Shown here one piece after another: positions 43,636 to 52,204 of a stretch of 57,167 bases of DNA. The translations under genes were made by a program, and so were the position numbers. Numbering within the stretch: the first letter of the stretch is position 1; each line of letters begins with the position of its first letter. Under the pieces are notes generated by a model. That model made no database searches, was not told the DNA's origin, and worked only from the letters and a program-made list of their open reading frames with translations. The stretch spans positions 1 to 57,167 of the forward strand of contig CALVEA010000010.1 of the NCBI GenBank assembly GCA_944326455.1. Reading direction: 5' to 3'. Source of the stretch: Candidatus Gastranaerophilales bacterium. GTDB taxonomy: Bacteria > Cyanobacteriota > Vampirovibrionia > Gastranaerophilales > Gastranaerophilaceae.

Positions 43636-44919
43636 TTAATTTTTACCTGAAAGTGCTCGTATAAGGTCAACAATGTACGATTCTTTATCGGTAACACTTG
43701 TCGTTCCTTCGCCAATATTTCCGGTTACAACGCCCTTATTTTTCATGCATTCTTTAAGGTAGTCTATACTAAATTCTTCTGCTTTAAAATTATTATTTCC
43801 GGGGAGTTTAACTCTGAATTTTTCCATAGATTCTTCTGCCAATTTTAAAACATCTCTTTGAGAATATTTTTGTTTATACATTTCTTCTGCAAGTTCTTTT
43901 AATTCTTTTTCGTGATTTTCAATAAACTTGTGAGAAGTAATGGCTTCGGATGAACCTAAATGATATTTTAAAGAAGCTAATATTTCATCAACAGTTGGCA
44001 GACCTACTTCAATTGTTTTACCGAATCTTGATAAAGTAGCTTTGTCCAAGCCACCTTTTGCCGGGTTAACGTTAGTTGTTCCGACGATGATAACGTTTTT
44101 CAAATCTTTAATAGAATCTAATCCGTTGAGGAAAGAAGTTCTGTTTTGAATAATGTGCTGGTTGTTATCTGTTCCTTTAACACTGCTAATCAATGAGTCT
44201 ATTTCATCAAATGAGAAAACAAACTTTTTGTTTGGCTCTTGCATTGCTTTTTCACGGATGGTTTTAAATACATTAGTAATTTTTACTGAACTGCTGCCAA
44301 TATAAGGAGAAGCTATATCCGAGAATTGAACTTTTGCATAATAAGCATCTAAACTTTTTGCAAGAGTTTCACCAGCATAAGTTTTACCGGTTCCCGGAAC
44401 ACCGTATAATACAAACATTTTTGCAGGAACTTCTCCATGCAGGCTTGCATATTTATATACTTCCGGCGAGCAATTAAAATCATTAATAATTGCTTCAAGC
44501 TCTTTTTTAAGTTTTGGATTCATGCTGTCATTATCTTTAAGTTTTCTAAGTCCTGACTGAGCCATATCTTTAAATTTAATTTTTACATCATGCAAAGCTT
44601 TGTCAGCTGCATCAACTCCTCCGCCTTTCATAGCCTTCATTTGAAGAGCTAAAAATCCAATGATAGCAAGTCCTGATGCTATTCCAACACCCCAAGAAAG
44701 ATTCTGTTTAAGCTTTTGATTTTTTTCTCTTTTTTGCTGCTCTTCAATAGCTTTATATAATGCTGCATCCTGCGGACTCATCATTTGAGGCTGTCTGACA
44801 AACTGGTCTCTGCCGTCGGCAGCTTTGAACGCAACAACTTTTTTATTATTTACTTTAGGTTCAGTTACCGGAACCGGCAAGTTGTTATTTGAAATCCCTA
44901 CACTATTTACGTTTGTCAT
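43636..44919 (-). CDS. Membrane-anchored AAA+ ATPase
   Basis: About 427 aa from ATG 44919 (MTNVNSVGISNNN), with TAGGAGTT upstream. A disordered N-terminus holds a V-V-A-F-K-A-A-D-G motif near 30. One hydrophobic helix (W-G-V-G-I-A-S-G-L-A-I-I-G-F-L-A) is near 77-93. A single AAA+ module follows: Walker A G-V-P-G-T-G-K-T, Walker B F-V-F-S-F-D-E-I-D, sensor G-T-T-N-V-N-P and L-S-R-F. No protease domain follows, so this resembles a membrane remodeller or unfoldase (FtsH/AAA-like without peptidase). It converges on mutS with two bases between. Confidence 0.85.
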   Translation of the reverse strand: MTNVNSVGISNNNLPVPVTEPKVNNKKVVAFKAADGRDQFVRQPQMMSPQDAALYKAIEEQQKREKNQKLKQNLSWGVGIASGLAIIGFLALQMKAMKGGGVDAADKALHDVKIKFKDMAQSGLRKLKDNDSMNPKLKKELEAIINDFNCSPEVYKYASLHGEVPAKMFVLYGVPGTGKTYAGETLAKSLDAYYAKVQFSDIASPYIGSSSVKITNVFKTIREKAMQEPNKKFVFSFDEIDSLISSVKGTDNNQHIIQNRTSFLNGLDSIKDLKNVIIVGTTNVNPAKGGLDKATLSRFGKTIEVGLPTVDEILASLKYHLGSSEAITSHKFIENHEKELKELAEEMYKQKYSQRDVLKLAEESMEKFRVKLPGNNNFKAEEFSIDYLKECMKNKGVVTGNIGEGTTSVTDKESYIVDLIRALSGKN

Positions 44920-45078
44920 AATAACTCCTACAATACTAACTTCTATCATGTATAAAACAAATGTTTAAATATAATTGCGCTATCTGTAAAGAAATGTAAC
45001 AATTTTTCTCAAAAGTCTAAAGTTTTTTGGAAATATGTCGATATTACAAGTATAAAAGGGAACATAAAGGAAAGACAA

Positions 45079-46077
45079 ATGGGATTAGCTTGTTCACAAA
45101 TCAGAATGCTCACATTAACAGCCAGAAAAGCTGACTGTGAATATGGCATTTCTGTTGATTCAATGAAGAAGATGGCTCTTACAAGAGAGTCTTCCAAATT
45201 GTCACAAGAATATTACAGCAAGCTGCAATCCAAAGATATTTCTTATTATGCCAACGGTCAATACAACAAAATTAATTATAACTATTTAATGGGTTATGGT
45301 GCCGATTATACTGCTATTCTTAAAGGAGAAAAACCTCTCAAAAGTGATAATTCAATGGTTTTAACCGATTATAAAGGACAGGTTGTTTTATCAGACTCTT
45401 ATGCAAAGGCAATTACTGATGTATTGGGTACATCTATAATGGATGCAAGCGGCAGGGGCGGAACTTTTTCAACAAATAAAATTGCCCAAATTCTTGCTGC
45501 ACTCTGCCCTGGAACTGATGCAGAAAAATTCCAAGCAGTAATTAATAATACTGATTTTGGGAGCAGTTCTTATTCAGCTCATGGGGTAAACACTATGACA
45601 GGTGAAGCAACTGATTCAACCCAGATTACAGTTGATAATACCGAAAAAGTGGAAAGCAACTATCAAAAACTTGTAGATTTTTATTATCCTATATTTGCTT
45701 CAGCTGCATCAAATGGTTGGACAACAGAGTACAATCAGGATATGGCTGCTAACGAAGATTATGTTTCAGATGCTATAGTATCAGGTTCTTTCCAGCTGGA
45801 AACAGTAAACGGTGATGGTGAATATGATGAAGGAACTTCTCTTACTTATTTCGTAACAGCCGGGCTTGTTCAAGAAAGAACAAATTCTGACACAAGAGAA
45901 GAAATTACTGCTTGGTATAATGCAGAAAAAGAGAGAATTTCTGAAAAAGAAAACTACCTTGATCTTGAAATAAGTGATTTATCTACAGAACTCGAATCTA
46001 TAAATACCGAAATTCAATCAATACAATCCTTAATTGATGATGCAATCAGCTCTGTCTTTGACTGGGGCAGTTCATAG
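45079..46077 (+). CDS. Helical protein of unknown family
   Basis: A 332-aa protein with no signal peptide. It opens with M-G-L-A-C-S-Q-I-R-M-L-T-L-T-A-R-K-A-D-C-E-Y-G, then M-A-L-T-R-E-S-S, and ends in a coiled coil (about 275-320) with a hydrophobic tip, a layout reminiscent of secreted filament or translocator proteins. The centre is Ser/Thr/Asn/Asp-rich and aromatic-poor. A ribosome binding site AAGGAAAG is present. No relationship is proved. Confidence 0.7.
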   Translation: MGLACSQIRMLTLTARKADCEYGISVDSMKKMALTRESSKLSQEYYSKLQSKDISYYANGQYNKINYNYLMGYGADYTAILKGEKPLKSDNSMVLTDYKGQVVLSDSYAKAITDVLGTSIMDASGRGGTFSTNKIAQILAALCPGTDAEKFQAVINNTDFGSSSYSAHGVNTMTGEATDSTQITVDNTEKVESNYQKLVDFYYPIFASAASNGWTTEYNQDMAANEDYVSDAIVSGSFQLETVNGDGEYDEGTSLTYFVTAGLVQERTNSDTREEITAWYNAEKERISEKENYLDLEISDLSTELESINTEIQSIQSLIDDAISSVFDWGSS

Positions 46078-46140
46078 TGTAGTTTAAAGGGTTTGTCCCT
46101 ATAGATAATGTGTATAATTTTCCTTTTTCCTTTTATATTT

Positions 46141-46178
46141 AAAAAGGCTTACTTGTTTAGTAAGCCTCTTTTTATTTT
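46141..46178. terminator. Terminator between convergent genes
   Basis: AGGCTTACT / AGTAAGCCT stem with a 5-base loop and T-rich tail; the flanking A-tract lets it act toward aspS too. Confidence 0.8.
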
Positions 46179-46184
46179 CTATAA

Positions 46185-47960
46185 CTAGCTTTTGGTTACC
46201 GTGCTTTTTATATGCAATTCTCTCATTTGCTGAAGAGAAGCTTCTCCCGGAGCGTCACTCATTAGGTCTTTTGCGCTTGCATTTTTAGGGAATGCAATAA
46301 CATCTCTGATAGAATCGGTTCTGCACAGAAGCGCTACTAATCTATCCAGACCGATTGCAAGACCGGCATGAGGAGGTGTTCCGTATTGAAGAGCATTTAC
46401 CATGAATCCGAATTTTTCTGCAGCCTCTTCTTCGGTCAGCCCTAACGCTTTAAAGATTTTCTTCTGAACTTCGCTGGAGTGGATTCTGACAGAGCCGCCG
46501 CCGAGTTCAGTTCCGTTATAAACGATATCATAAGCAATTGATTTAACCTTGCCCAAATCTCCGCTATCCAATTTATCCAAATCTTCAAGGTTTGGAGATG
46601 TGAATGGGTGATGCATTGCCATATATCTGCCTTCTTCATCAGACCATTCAAACATAGGGAAATCAACAACCCATAAGAGATTATGTTTGTTTTCGTCAAT
46701 CAGATTGAGAGATTTACCAAAGTGTAGTCTCAATCTTCCCATAATATCGTAAACGAGGCTTGGTTTGTCTGCTACAAAGAATATAATATCTCCGGGCTCA
46801 GCCTGAGCTCTTTCTTGTATACGTTTTGCCTGTTCTTCTGTAACAAATTTAAGTACAGGAGATTTTGCTGTTCCATCTTCGTTATAAATAATATTAGCAA
46901 GAGCTTTTGCGCCGAATGATACAGCAAGTTTTGTAATATCATCAATATCTTTTCTTGAATATTTAGCTCCGCCAGGAATTCTTATTCCTCTAACGATTCC
47001 GCCGTTAAGTAAAGTGTTTTTAACGATATCAAAATTAGATTCAAGAATAATATCACCGATATCAAAAAGTTCTAATCCGAATCTTGTATCCGGTTTATCA
47101 GAACCGTATCTGTCCATAGCTTCCTGCCATGGCATTTGAATAAACGGAGGTTTAATTTCTACACCTGCAGCTTTGAAAGCTTCTACAAGGAGACCTTCAA
47201 CCATTTTTATAACATCCGGCTGTTCAACAAAAGACATTTCCATATCTATTTGAGTAAATTCCGGCTGTCTGTCAGCTCTCAAGTCCTCGTCACGGAAGCA
47301 TTTTGCAATCTGGTAATATTTTTCTATACCGCCAACCATTAACAATTGTTTAAAAATTTGAGGTGATTGCGGGAGTGCGAAGAATTTCCCCGGCTGAACT
47401 CTGGATGGTACAAGGTAGTCTCTGGCACCTTCCGGAGTTGTTTTAATTAATATAGGTGTTTCAACTTCCAGAAAATCTTGTCCGTTCAGATAATTTCTAA
47501 CTGCTTGAACAATATTGTGTCTTGTTTTTAGGTTATTAAGCATTCTTTCATTTCTGATATCAAGATATCTGTATTTTAGTCTGATATCTTCAGAAACGTT
47601 TTCGTCTCCTAAAATAAAAGGTAAAACTTTTGATTCAGAAAGAATTTCAACAGTTTCAGGATACATTTCTACCTGACCGGTTGCATATTTTTCGTTATAA
47701 GTTTCTTCCGGACGTCTTGTAACTTTTCCTTTTACCATTATAACGTATTCGCTTCTGACTTTTTCAAAAACTTTATGCACATCAGGGTTAATCTGAGGGT
47801 TGGCAACAAGCTGGAAAAATCCGCTTCTGTCACGGAGTTCTATAAATAAAATTCCGCCTAAATCTCTTACTGTTGATACCCATCCTGATAAGGTTACTTC
47901 TTCATTAATATTGCTTAAATTCAATTCACCGCAATTATTCGATTTCATTCTGGTTTTCAA
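46185..47960 (-). CDS. aspS: Aspartyl-tRNA synthetase
   Basis: A 591-aa bacterial-type class II enzyme. OB-fold anticodon domain (V-T-L-S-G-W-V, L-R-D-R-S-G-F), motif 1 region, motif 2 (C-F-R-D-E-D-L-R-A-D-R-Q-P-E-F-T-Q-I-D), the bacterial GAD insertion, and motif 3 (G-L-A-I-G-L-D-R-L). Start: TTG at 47960 has AGGGAG upstream; ATG 47948 (MKSNNCGELN) is the alternative. Length is normal. Confidence 0.96.
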   Translation of the reverse strand: MKTRMKSNNCGELNLSNINEEVTLSGWVSTVRDLGGILFIELRDRSGFFQLVANPQINPDVHKVFEKVRSEYVIMVKGKVTRRPEETYNEKYATGQVEMYPETVEILSESKVLPFILGDENVSEDIRLKYRYLDIRNERMLNNLKTRHNIVQAVRNYLNGQDFLEVETPILIKTTPEGARDYLVPSRVQPGKFFALPQSPQIFKQLLMVGGIEKYYQIAKCFRDEDLRADRQPEFTQIDMEMSFVEQPDVIKMVEGLLVEAFKAAGVEIKPPFIQMPWQEAMDRYGSDKPDTRFGLELFDIGDIILESNFDIVKNTLLNGGIVRGIRIPGGAKYSRKDIDDITKLAVSFGAKALANIIYNEDGTAKSPVLKFVTEEQAKRIQERAQAEPGDIIFFVADKPSLVYDIMGRLRLHFGKSLNLIDENKHNLLWVVDFPMFEWSDEEGRYMAMHHPFTSPNLEDLDKLDSGDLGKVKSIAYDIVYNGTELGGGSVRIHSSEVQKKIFKALGLTEEEAAEKFGFMVNALQYGTPPHAGLAIGLDRLVALLCRTDSIRDVIAFPKNASAKDLMSDAPGEASLQQMRELHIKSTVTKS

Positions 47961-48040
47961 TTCTTTTCATCTCCCTATAAAAACTAATTTGCCTTAAAAT
48001 CGTAACAAAAACAGGGCTGATTGTAAAGGTCAGGAGAATA

Positions 48041-49519
48041 TTAAATCTCAACTTTTAAAAGATAGGAACCCTTTATTTCAAGCTCTTCACTGATGTTTTT
48101 GTTTGCTTTCCATTTTTTTAAAGCCGGAATAGCCGGAGAGTGCGAATAATCATTAGGGAAATAAAACCAATATGTGCCGGAAGGTAATGAGTTCAGAATT
48201 TTTAGGATATTTTCTTCTGAAAATGCCGAAAAGTTAATAATTCCTAATTTATCAGTATTCAAATTATATAATTTAGAGTAGTATCCATAATCTGTTAGTG
48301 AAGCATCGTTTATCAGGATATAACTCTTATAATCATATTTATCTGCCAAATTTTTCATCAAAGTCCTGCTGTCATATTTAGCAAAAATTTCAGGATTAAA
48401 AAATGCATTTATATATTTGTGGTTATATTGGCAGAAAGTAGATAAGAAAAGCAAAATAGCAATTCCTAAAAGTATTTTTTTATTAAAAGGAATTGTATCA
48501 AAAGGAATTAAAACAAGAATTATTATAAAAGGAATAAAATAGAGTGAAACCCTGTCAATAAAGGGATATAGATGTAAGAAAGAGGCTAAGATAATAAAAA
48601 ATAGCGTTAATAGTATTAGTGTATATTCTTTTGTCTTAATTTTATTTCGTATATTAATTCCGGCAATAATAATTCCTGCAAGAAAAAAAGTTCCTATAAG
48701 GAATATTGTCTGATTCGGATTAAACCAGTATAAAAAATTAATCTTTAAAAGTTCCCAAAAGTTTAAAATATTAAAATCTATAAACCCTTTTGCCCAATAG
48801 TTTTGCAGATATCCGGCACCCATTTGCGGGAGAACAGTTAACAGAATATATCCTATCCAGTATAAGATGATTGGAGATGTGAAAATAATAAGATTTTTGA
48901 ATGAATCTTTCCTGTGTTGTATGATTTCATAGCTGTAAAAAGCTCCCGTTATAAATATCGCCGGAAATGCCAGTGCGGATGCAGCAGCAGAGATAATTCC
49001 CAATGATAATGAACGCAGCGGCTGCAGCTTTTTTAAATCTGATTTTAGATAAAGTATGTAAAGCACCATACATATCATAAGTTCTACAGAATATTGTTTA
49101 AATTCTTGGGAGTAATAAATAATGTTGTAGTTAACTGCAAATAAAAAATTAGCGGCTAAAATCCAAAATTTGTTTTTGAGAACGGTTTTAGAAAACTGCC
49201 AGAATATCGGAATAGAAATTATAGAGCAAATAAACGGCAATATCCTTAAAGAAAATTCTTTTATTCCGGCAAAAGAAGTTATAGTTTTTGTCAGCAGCAT
49301 AAATAAAGGCGGAGCTGCTTGACCGTATTTTAGCGGGCTAAAATATTTGACTGCATCCAATTCAATTATGTTAAGGGCAAGCGAGCATTCATCATGCCAT
49401 AACGGGCGGTTTATCATAAATGTTTTGAAACGAAGGACAATTCCGACTAAAATAATCCCCGCAAGAAATGTATAATATATGTATCTTACAAATTTCGTGT
49501 TATTACAAAACTCTCTCAT
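48041..49519 (-). CDS. Polytopic GT39/ArnT-like glycosyltransferase
   Basis: A 492-aa membrane protein with about ten helices. The first periplasmic loop carries W-H-D-E near residue 41, the acidic catalytic motif of dolichyl/polyprenyl-phosphate-sugar dependent transferases (GT-C fold). K-Y-G-Q-A-A-P-P-L-F and Y-S-Q-E-F-K-Q-Y follow. A periplasmic C-terminal domain of about 130 residues holds Y-Y-S-K-L-Y-N-L. It likely glycosylates a lipid or protein. It is monocistronic. Confidence 0.8.
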   Translation of the reverse strand: MREFCNNTKFVRYIYYTFLAGIILVGIVLRFKTFMINRPLWHDECSLALNIIELDAVKYFSPLKYGQAAPPLFMLLTKTITSFAGIKEFSLRILPFICSIISIPIFWQFSKTVLKNKFWILAANFLFAVNYNIIYYSQEFKQYSVELMICMVLYILYLKSDLKKLQPLRSLSLGIISAAASALAFPAIFITGAFYSYEIIQHRKDSFKNLIIFTSPIILYWIGYILLTVLPQMGAGYLQNYWAKGFIDFNILNFWELLKINFLYWFNPNQTIFLIGTFFLAGIIIAGINIRNKIKTKEYTLILLTLFFIILASFLHLYPFIDRVSLYFIPFIIILVLIPFDTIPFNKKILLGIAILLFLSTFCQYNHKYINAFFNPEIFAKYDSRTLMKNLADKYDYKSYILINDASLTDYGYYSKLYNLNTDKLGIINFSAFSEENILKILNSLPSGTYWFYFPNDYSHSPAIPALKKWKANKNISEELEIKGSYLLKVEI

Positions 49520-49576
49520 ATATTTTATAATATCAAAAATATAACGCGAAAGGCATTCTCTTGAAGCCGAAGAATA

Positions 49577-49605
49577 TTGACAAACCCGGGGAAATAGTAA
49601 ATAAT
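49577..49605 (+). promoter_or_regulatory. Consensus promoter pointing into the toxin-like locus
   Basis: TTGACA (49577-49582), a 17-base spacer and AATAAT (49600-49605). It would produce a rightward RNA beginning just before the terminator hairpin of the leftward peptide message, so antisense to it. Confidence 0.45.
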
Positions 49606-49613
49606 ATAATTAT

Positions 49614-49667
49614 AGGGGGAAGCCCTAAAGAAATCCGACTTCCTTAGGACTTCACTTAGTACCCCCT
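49614..49667 (-). terminator. Terminator-like hairpin of the small peptide RNA
   Basis: AGGGGG (49614-49619) pairs with CCCCCT (49662-49667), and an inner 15-bp arm (49620-49634 with 49638-49652, with G-U pairs) extends it. The total is over 20 paired bases, an unusually long stem directly after the peptide stop. Confidence 0.6.
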
Positions 49668-49669
49668 GG

Positions 49670-49735
49670 CTAGAGTTTGAATGCTATTACTAGTACGGAT
49701 AATGCTAGTAATAGCATTATTATTTTGCTAACCAT
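49670..49735 (-). CDS. Tiny hydrophobic peptide, type I toxin-like
   Basis: A 21-codon frame starting M-V-S-K-I-I-M-L-L-L-A-L and ending A-F-K-L, one membrane helix with a basic first turn. It is preceded by a very strong ribosome binding site (AGGGGGTG, 5-base spacer). This size, composition and site resemble Fst/TxpA/holin-like type I toxins. The message would start near 49800 (TATAAT at 49814-49809) and end at the long hairpin. An opposing promoter could supply an antisense RNA. Identification rests on architecture only. Confidence 0.55.
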   Translation of the reverse strand: MVSKIIMLLLALSVLVIAFKL

Positions 49736-49808
49736 TTTATCACCCCCTTTCTGACGTTTTCTGTTAGTACTCGTGTGTCAGAGGCGGTGCGGGAGTACCC
49801 CCATAATT

Positions 49809-49814
49809 ATTATA
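49809..49814 (-). promoter_or_regulatory. -10 box of the small peptide transcript
   Basis: TATAAT preceded by TG on the minus strand; the following RNA would begin GGGGGTACTCCC. The -35 region is weak. GGGGGTACT recurs after the peptide stop, and the 3' CCCCC could pair with the 5' end. Confidence 0.4.
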
Positions 49815-49873
49815 CATCAAAATTTAATATATTTTCTAATTTAATTGTACTATTTTTATGCTAAACTATATCT

Positions 49874-50533
49874 ATGTTTTATTTTGATAATGTTTTGGGA
49901 AAGCAAGTTTTAAAAAGTAATTACCTGGAAAATGTAAATCATTTTTTTACAACAAGAGACGGGTTTGATTTTGATAAAACGGGGGCTGTTAGGGTTTTAT
50001 CTCCCAATCAGACACATAGTTCTAATGTTGAAATCGCAGACGAAAGAGCAGAATATCCGGATACGGACGGAATAATTATTTCAAAACCGGGAGATGCTGT
50101 GTATTTGAGGTTTGCTGATTGTACACCGCTCATGTTCTATGATAAAGAAAACAATATTGCAGCGGTGTCTCATGCCGGATGGAGAGGGACTGCTGCAAAA
50201 ATAGGCGTTTTGACTGTTAATAAAATGATAGAAAATTTTGACAGCAAGCCGAAAAATATTATCGCGGTTATCGGACCGGCAATTTCTGTTTGCTGCTACG
50301 AAGTCGGAGACGAAGTTAAAGAAAAACTTCTGGCTACTGTTTCTGATAAATCAGGATTATTTGACGGCATGAAAGTTGATTTGAAAGCTATTAATGCACG
50401 TCAATTAACAGAATCAGGTATTGAAAAAATTGACATTTGTCCTTATTGTACATTCTGTGATAATGACAAATTCTTCTCTTACAGAAAAGAAAATGGGACG
50501 CTAAGCCGGCACTATGCCTTTATGATGCTATAG
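49874..50533 (+). CDS. pgeF: YfiH/LACC1-family purine nucleoside phosphorylase-like protein
   Basis: A 219-aa protein of the YfiH/polyphenol-oxidase (laccase-domain) family. Metal-site residues are seen in N-Q-T-H-S-S-N-V (about 45-52), R-F-A-D-C-T-P-L and H-A-G-W-R-G (about 99-104), plus the I-G-P-A-I-S-V-C-C-Y-E-V block. Family members act as purine nucleoside phosphorylase/adenosine deaminase-like enzymes, and PgeF also edits peptidoglycan-precursor errors. It converges on the next gene with a 14-base overlap. Confidence 0.92.
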   Translation: MFYFDNVLGKQVLKSNYLENVNHFFTTRDGFDFDKTGAVRVLSPNQTHSSNVEIADERAEYPDTDGIIISKPGDAVYLRFADCTPLMFYDKENNIAAVSHAGWRGTAAKIGVLTVNKMIENFDSKPKNIIAVIGPAISVCCYEVGDEVKEKLLATVSDKSGLFDGMKVDLKAINARQLTESGIEKIDICPYCTFCDNDKFFSYRKENGTLSRHYAFMML

Positions 50534-52172
50534 CAGCTTCTTTCTGAGCTTTAGCTTTTGCTTTTCTTTTTGCATCAAGCTTGTTTGTAATATAAATATT
50601 CAAGTTAGGAATACCGAGCCCGAGTACCAATCCTGAGAATAGATATCCTGCTAGCTGAGCTTTATTCAGAACACCTAATTTCTTTTTAGTGGCTTTTTTA
50701 ATTTCAGGGGAAAGTTTATCCAGGTCTTTCAACATTTCTTTGAAAGATTTAGCGACGGTTTTACCGCCTTCTTCTTTGATTGTTGAAATATTGTTTTTAG
50801 CTAGTGTTTCAATAAGAACTTCATCTCTGGTTTTTAAGGAGCCGTTAAATACTTGTTTTAGTGTTCCTTTATCTTTGTCTGCCTGTCTGAAGTTCATAAC
50901 CTCTTTATTAAGCCCGTTTGCTGTAAGTTTGTTAACAAAATCGCCTAAAACAAGCCAGCTCAAGTAACCCAGAGTATCTTTGGTAAGAGATTCTCTCAGT
51001 TCATCTTTATCTCTTGCAGACATGAGTCTTGAGATAATTGTCAGTCCGTAAACACCTTTTAATTGGCTTATTGTAGGCCAAAAACCTTTGAAAGCCATTT
51101 TGTCCATAAAACCTTTTAAGCCTGTTTGAAGTGTTGCTAAAACCATACCGAAGAAAGCGGCAGAACTTACACACTTCATTGCGAAGAATCCCTTGCTCTT
51201 ATCTTTGCTGCGTCCTTCAACGCCAACAAAGCCATCAGAACCGGTTTTTAGTTTGCTTATGTACATATTTATAGGCTGAACGGAAAGTCCGACAGCTGCA
51301 CCAAGAGCAAAGCCGCCGGCAGCTTTGGTTTTCATAAACTTAGTTAATGATTTTATATAAGCATTATCTTTAATACCTTTTCCGGCGCGGATTTGTTCTT
51401 CAAAAGCTTTTTGTACTTTTTCTTTGTTAAAGTTGTCAGATACTTTGAAAAGGTCTTCTAAAAAAGTTTTGAGATTTGTGCTGCTTGTGATTTTTTTATC
51501 TGCAGATTCAAGAATGTATTGAGACTGTGCTCCGGTATCAGTTGTAATAATGTTTGACAACAGTTCTCTTGAATTGGCATTTTTTATTTTAGTCCATTTC
51601 TCAAAAGCTTCTTTAGGGCTGGAATCTTTTTTCGCAGAATTAAGAGCTTCATCCATGTATTTTGCAGCATCATTAATAGTGGATTCTGAAAGCTTCACGT
51701 ATCCTTCAGCGTCAGCTCTTTCAGAAGCCGGGTTGTAAGCTTTGAGATTCCTTAAAGTTTCTTTTAAGTAATCATATTGAGTTTTGTTATTCTTGAGTTG
51801 AGAAGCCTTGTTTTCAGCCAAAATATTCAGAGTTTCCGGAGCTGCAAATATACTGTTTACTTTTGCTCCATAATTTTTATTAAATCCCATTAATGCTGCA
51901 GCAAGACTGCCTATCGCAATACCATAAACGCCAATAAATGAATCGTTAATGGTTCCCATAATTTCACGTCTTAATGTCTCAAATCCGGCAAGCGGACCGC
52001 GTCTTATCATGTCGCTTCCGGTTCTCGGAATTACCATAAAACATAAGTCAACGCCGTTTGCACCTACAGCTTGGTTTGTTGCTAAGTATCTGAGAAAAGC
52101 GTCTCCTGCGCCTTTAAATTTTGTAGGATTTTTTTGCGGGATATTATTTTGTTGAATTGTTTGTACTTTCAT
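50520..52172 (-). CDS. Lineage-specific membrane protein with FKG motif, copy 1
   Basis: A 550-aa protein of unknown function. After a disordered start comes P-T-K-F-K-G-A-G (about 16-23), then V-I-P-R-T-G-S-D-M and a hydrophobic segment (near 95-110). A charged helical region follows, then membrane segments near 275-295, 330-350 and 505-525, and the C-terminus is K/A-rich. The F-K-G-F-W-P-T and S-R-L-M-S-A-R-D-K-D-E-L-R-E motifs are also found, changed, in the gene at 52205. Both are 550 aa and arose by duplication. AAAGGT precedes the ATG. Confidence 0.8.
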   Translation of the reverse strand: MKVQTIQQNNIPQKNPTKFKGAGDAFLRYLATNQAVGANGVDLCFMVIPRTGSDMIRRGPLAGFETLRREIMGTINDSFIGVYGIAIGSLAAALMGFNKNYGAKVNSIFAAPETLNILAENKASQLKNNKTQYDYLKETLRNLKAYNPASERADAEGYVKLSESTINDAAKYMDEALNSAKKDSSPKEAFEKWTKIKNANSRELLSNIITTDTGAQSQYILESADKKITSSTNLKTFLEDLFKVSDNFNKEKVQKAFEEQIRAGKGIKDNAYIKSLTKFMKTKAAGGFALGAAVGLSVQPINMYISKLKTGSDGFVGVEGRSKDKSKGFFAMKCVSSAAFFGMVLATLQTGLKGFMDKMAFKGFWPTISQLKGVYGLTIISRLMSARDKDELRESLTKDTLGYLSWLVLGDFVNKLTANGLNKEVMNFRQADKDKGTLKQVFNGSLKTRDEVLIETLAKNNISTIKEEGGKTVAKSFKEMLKDLDKLSPEIKKATKKKLGVLNKAQLAGYLFSGLVLGLGIPNLNIYITNKLDAKRKAKAKAQKEAAIAS

Positions 52173-52204
52173 TGTCTTACCTTTAAATTGAATGTCGTCG
52201 CTAA

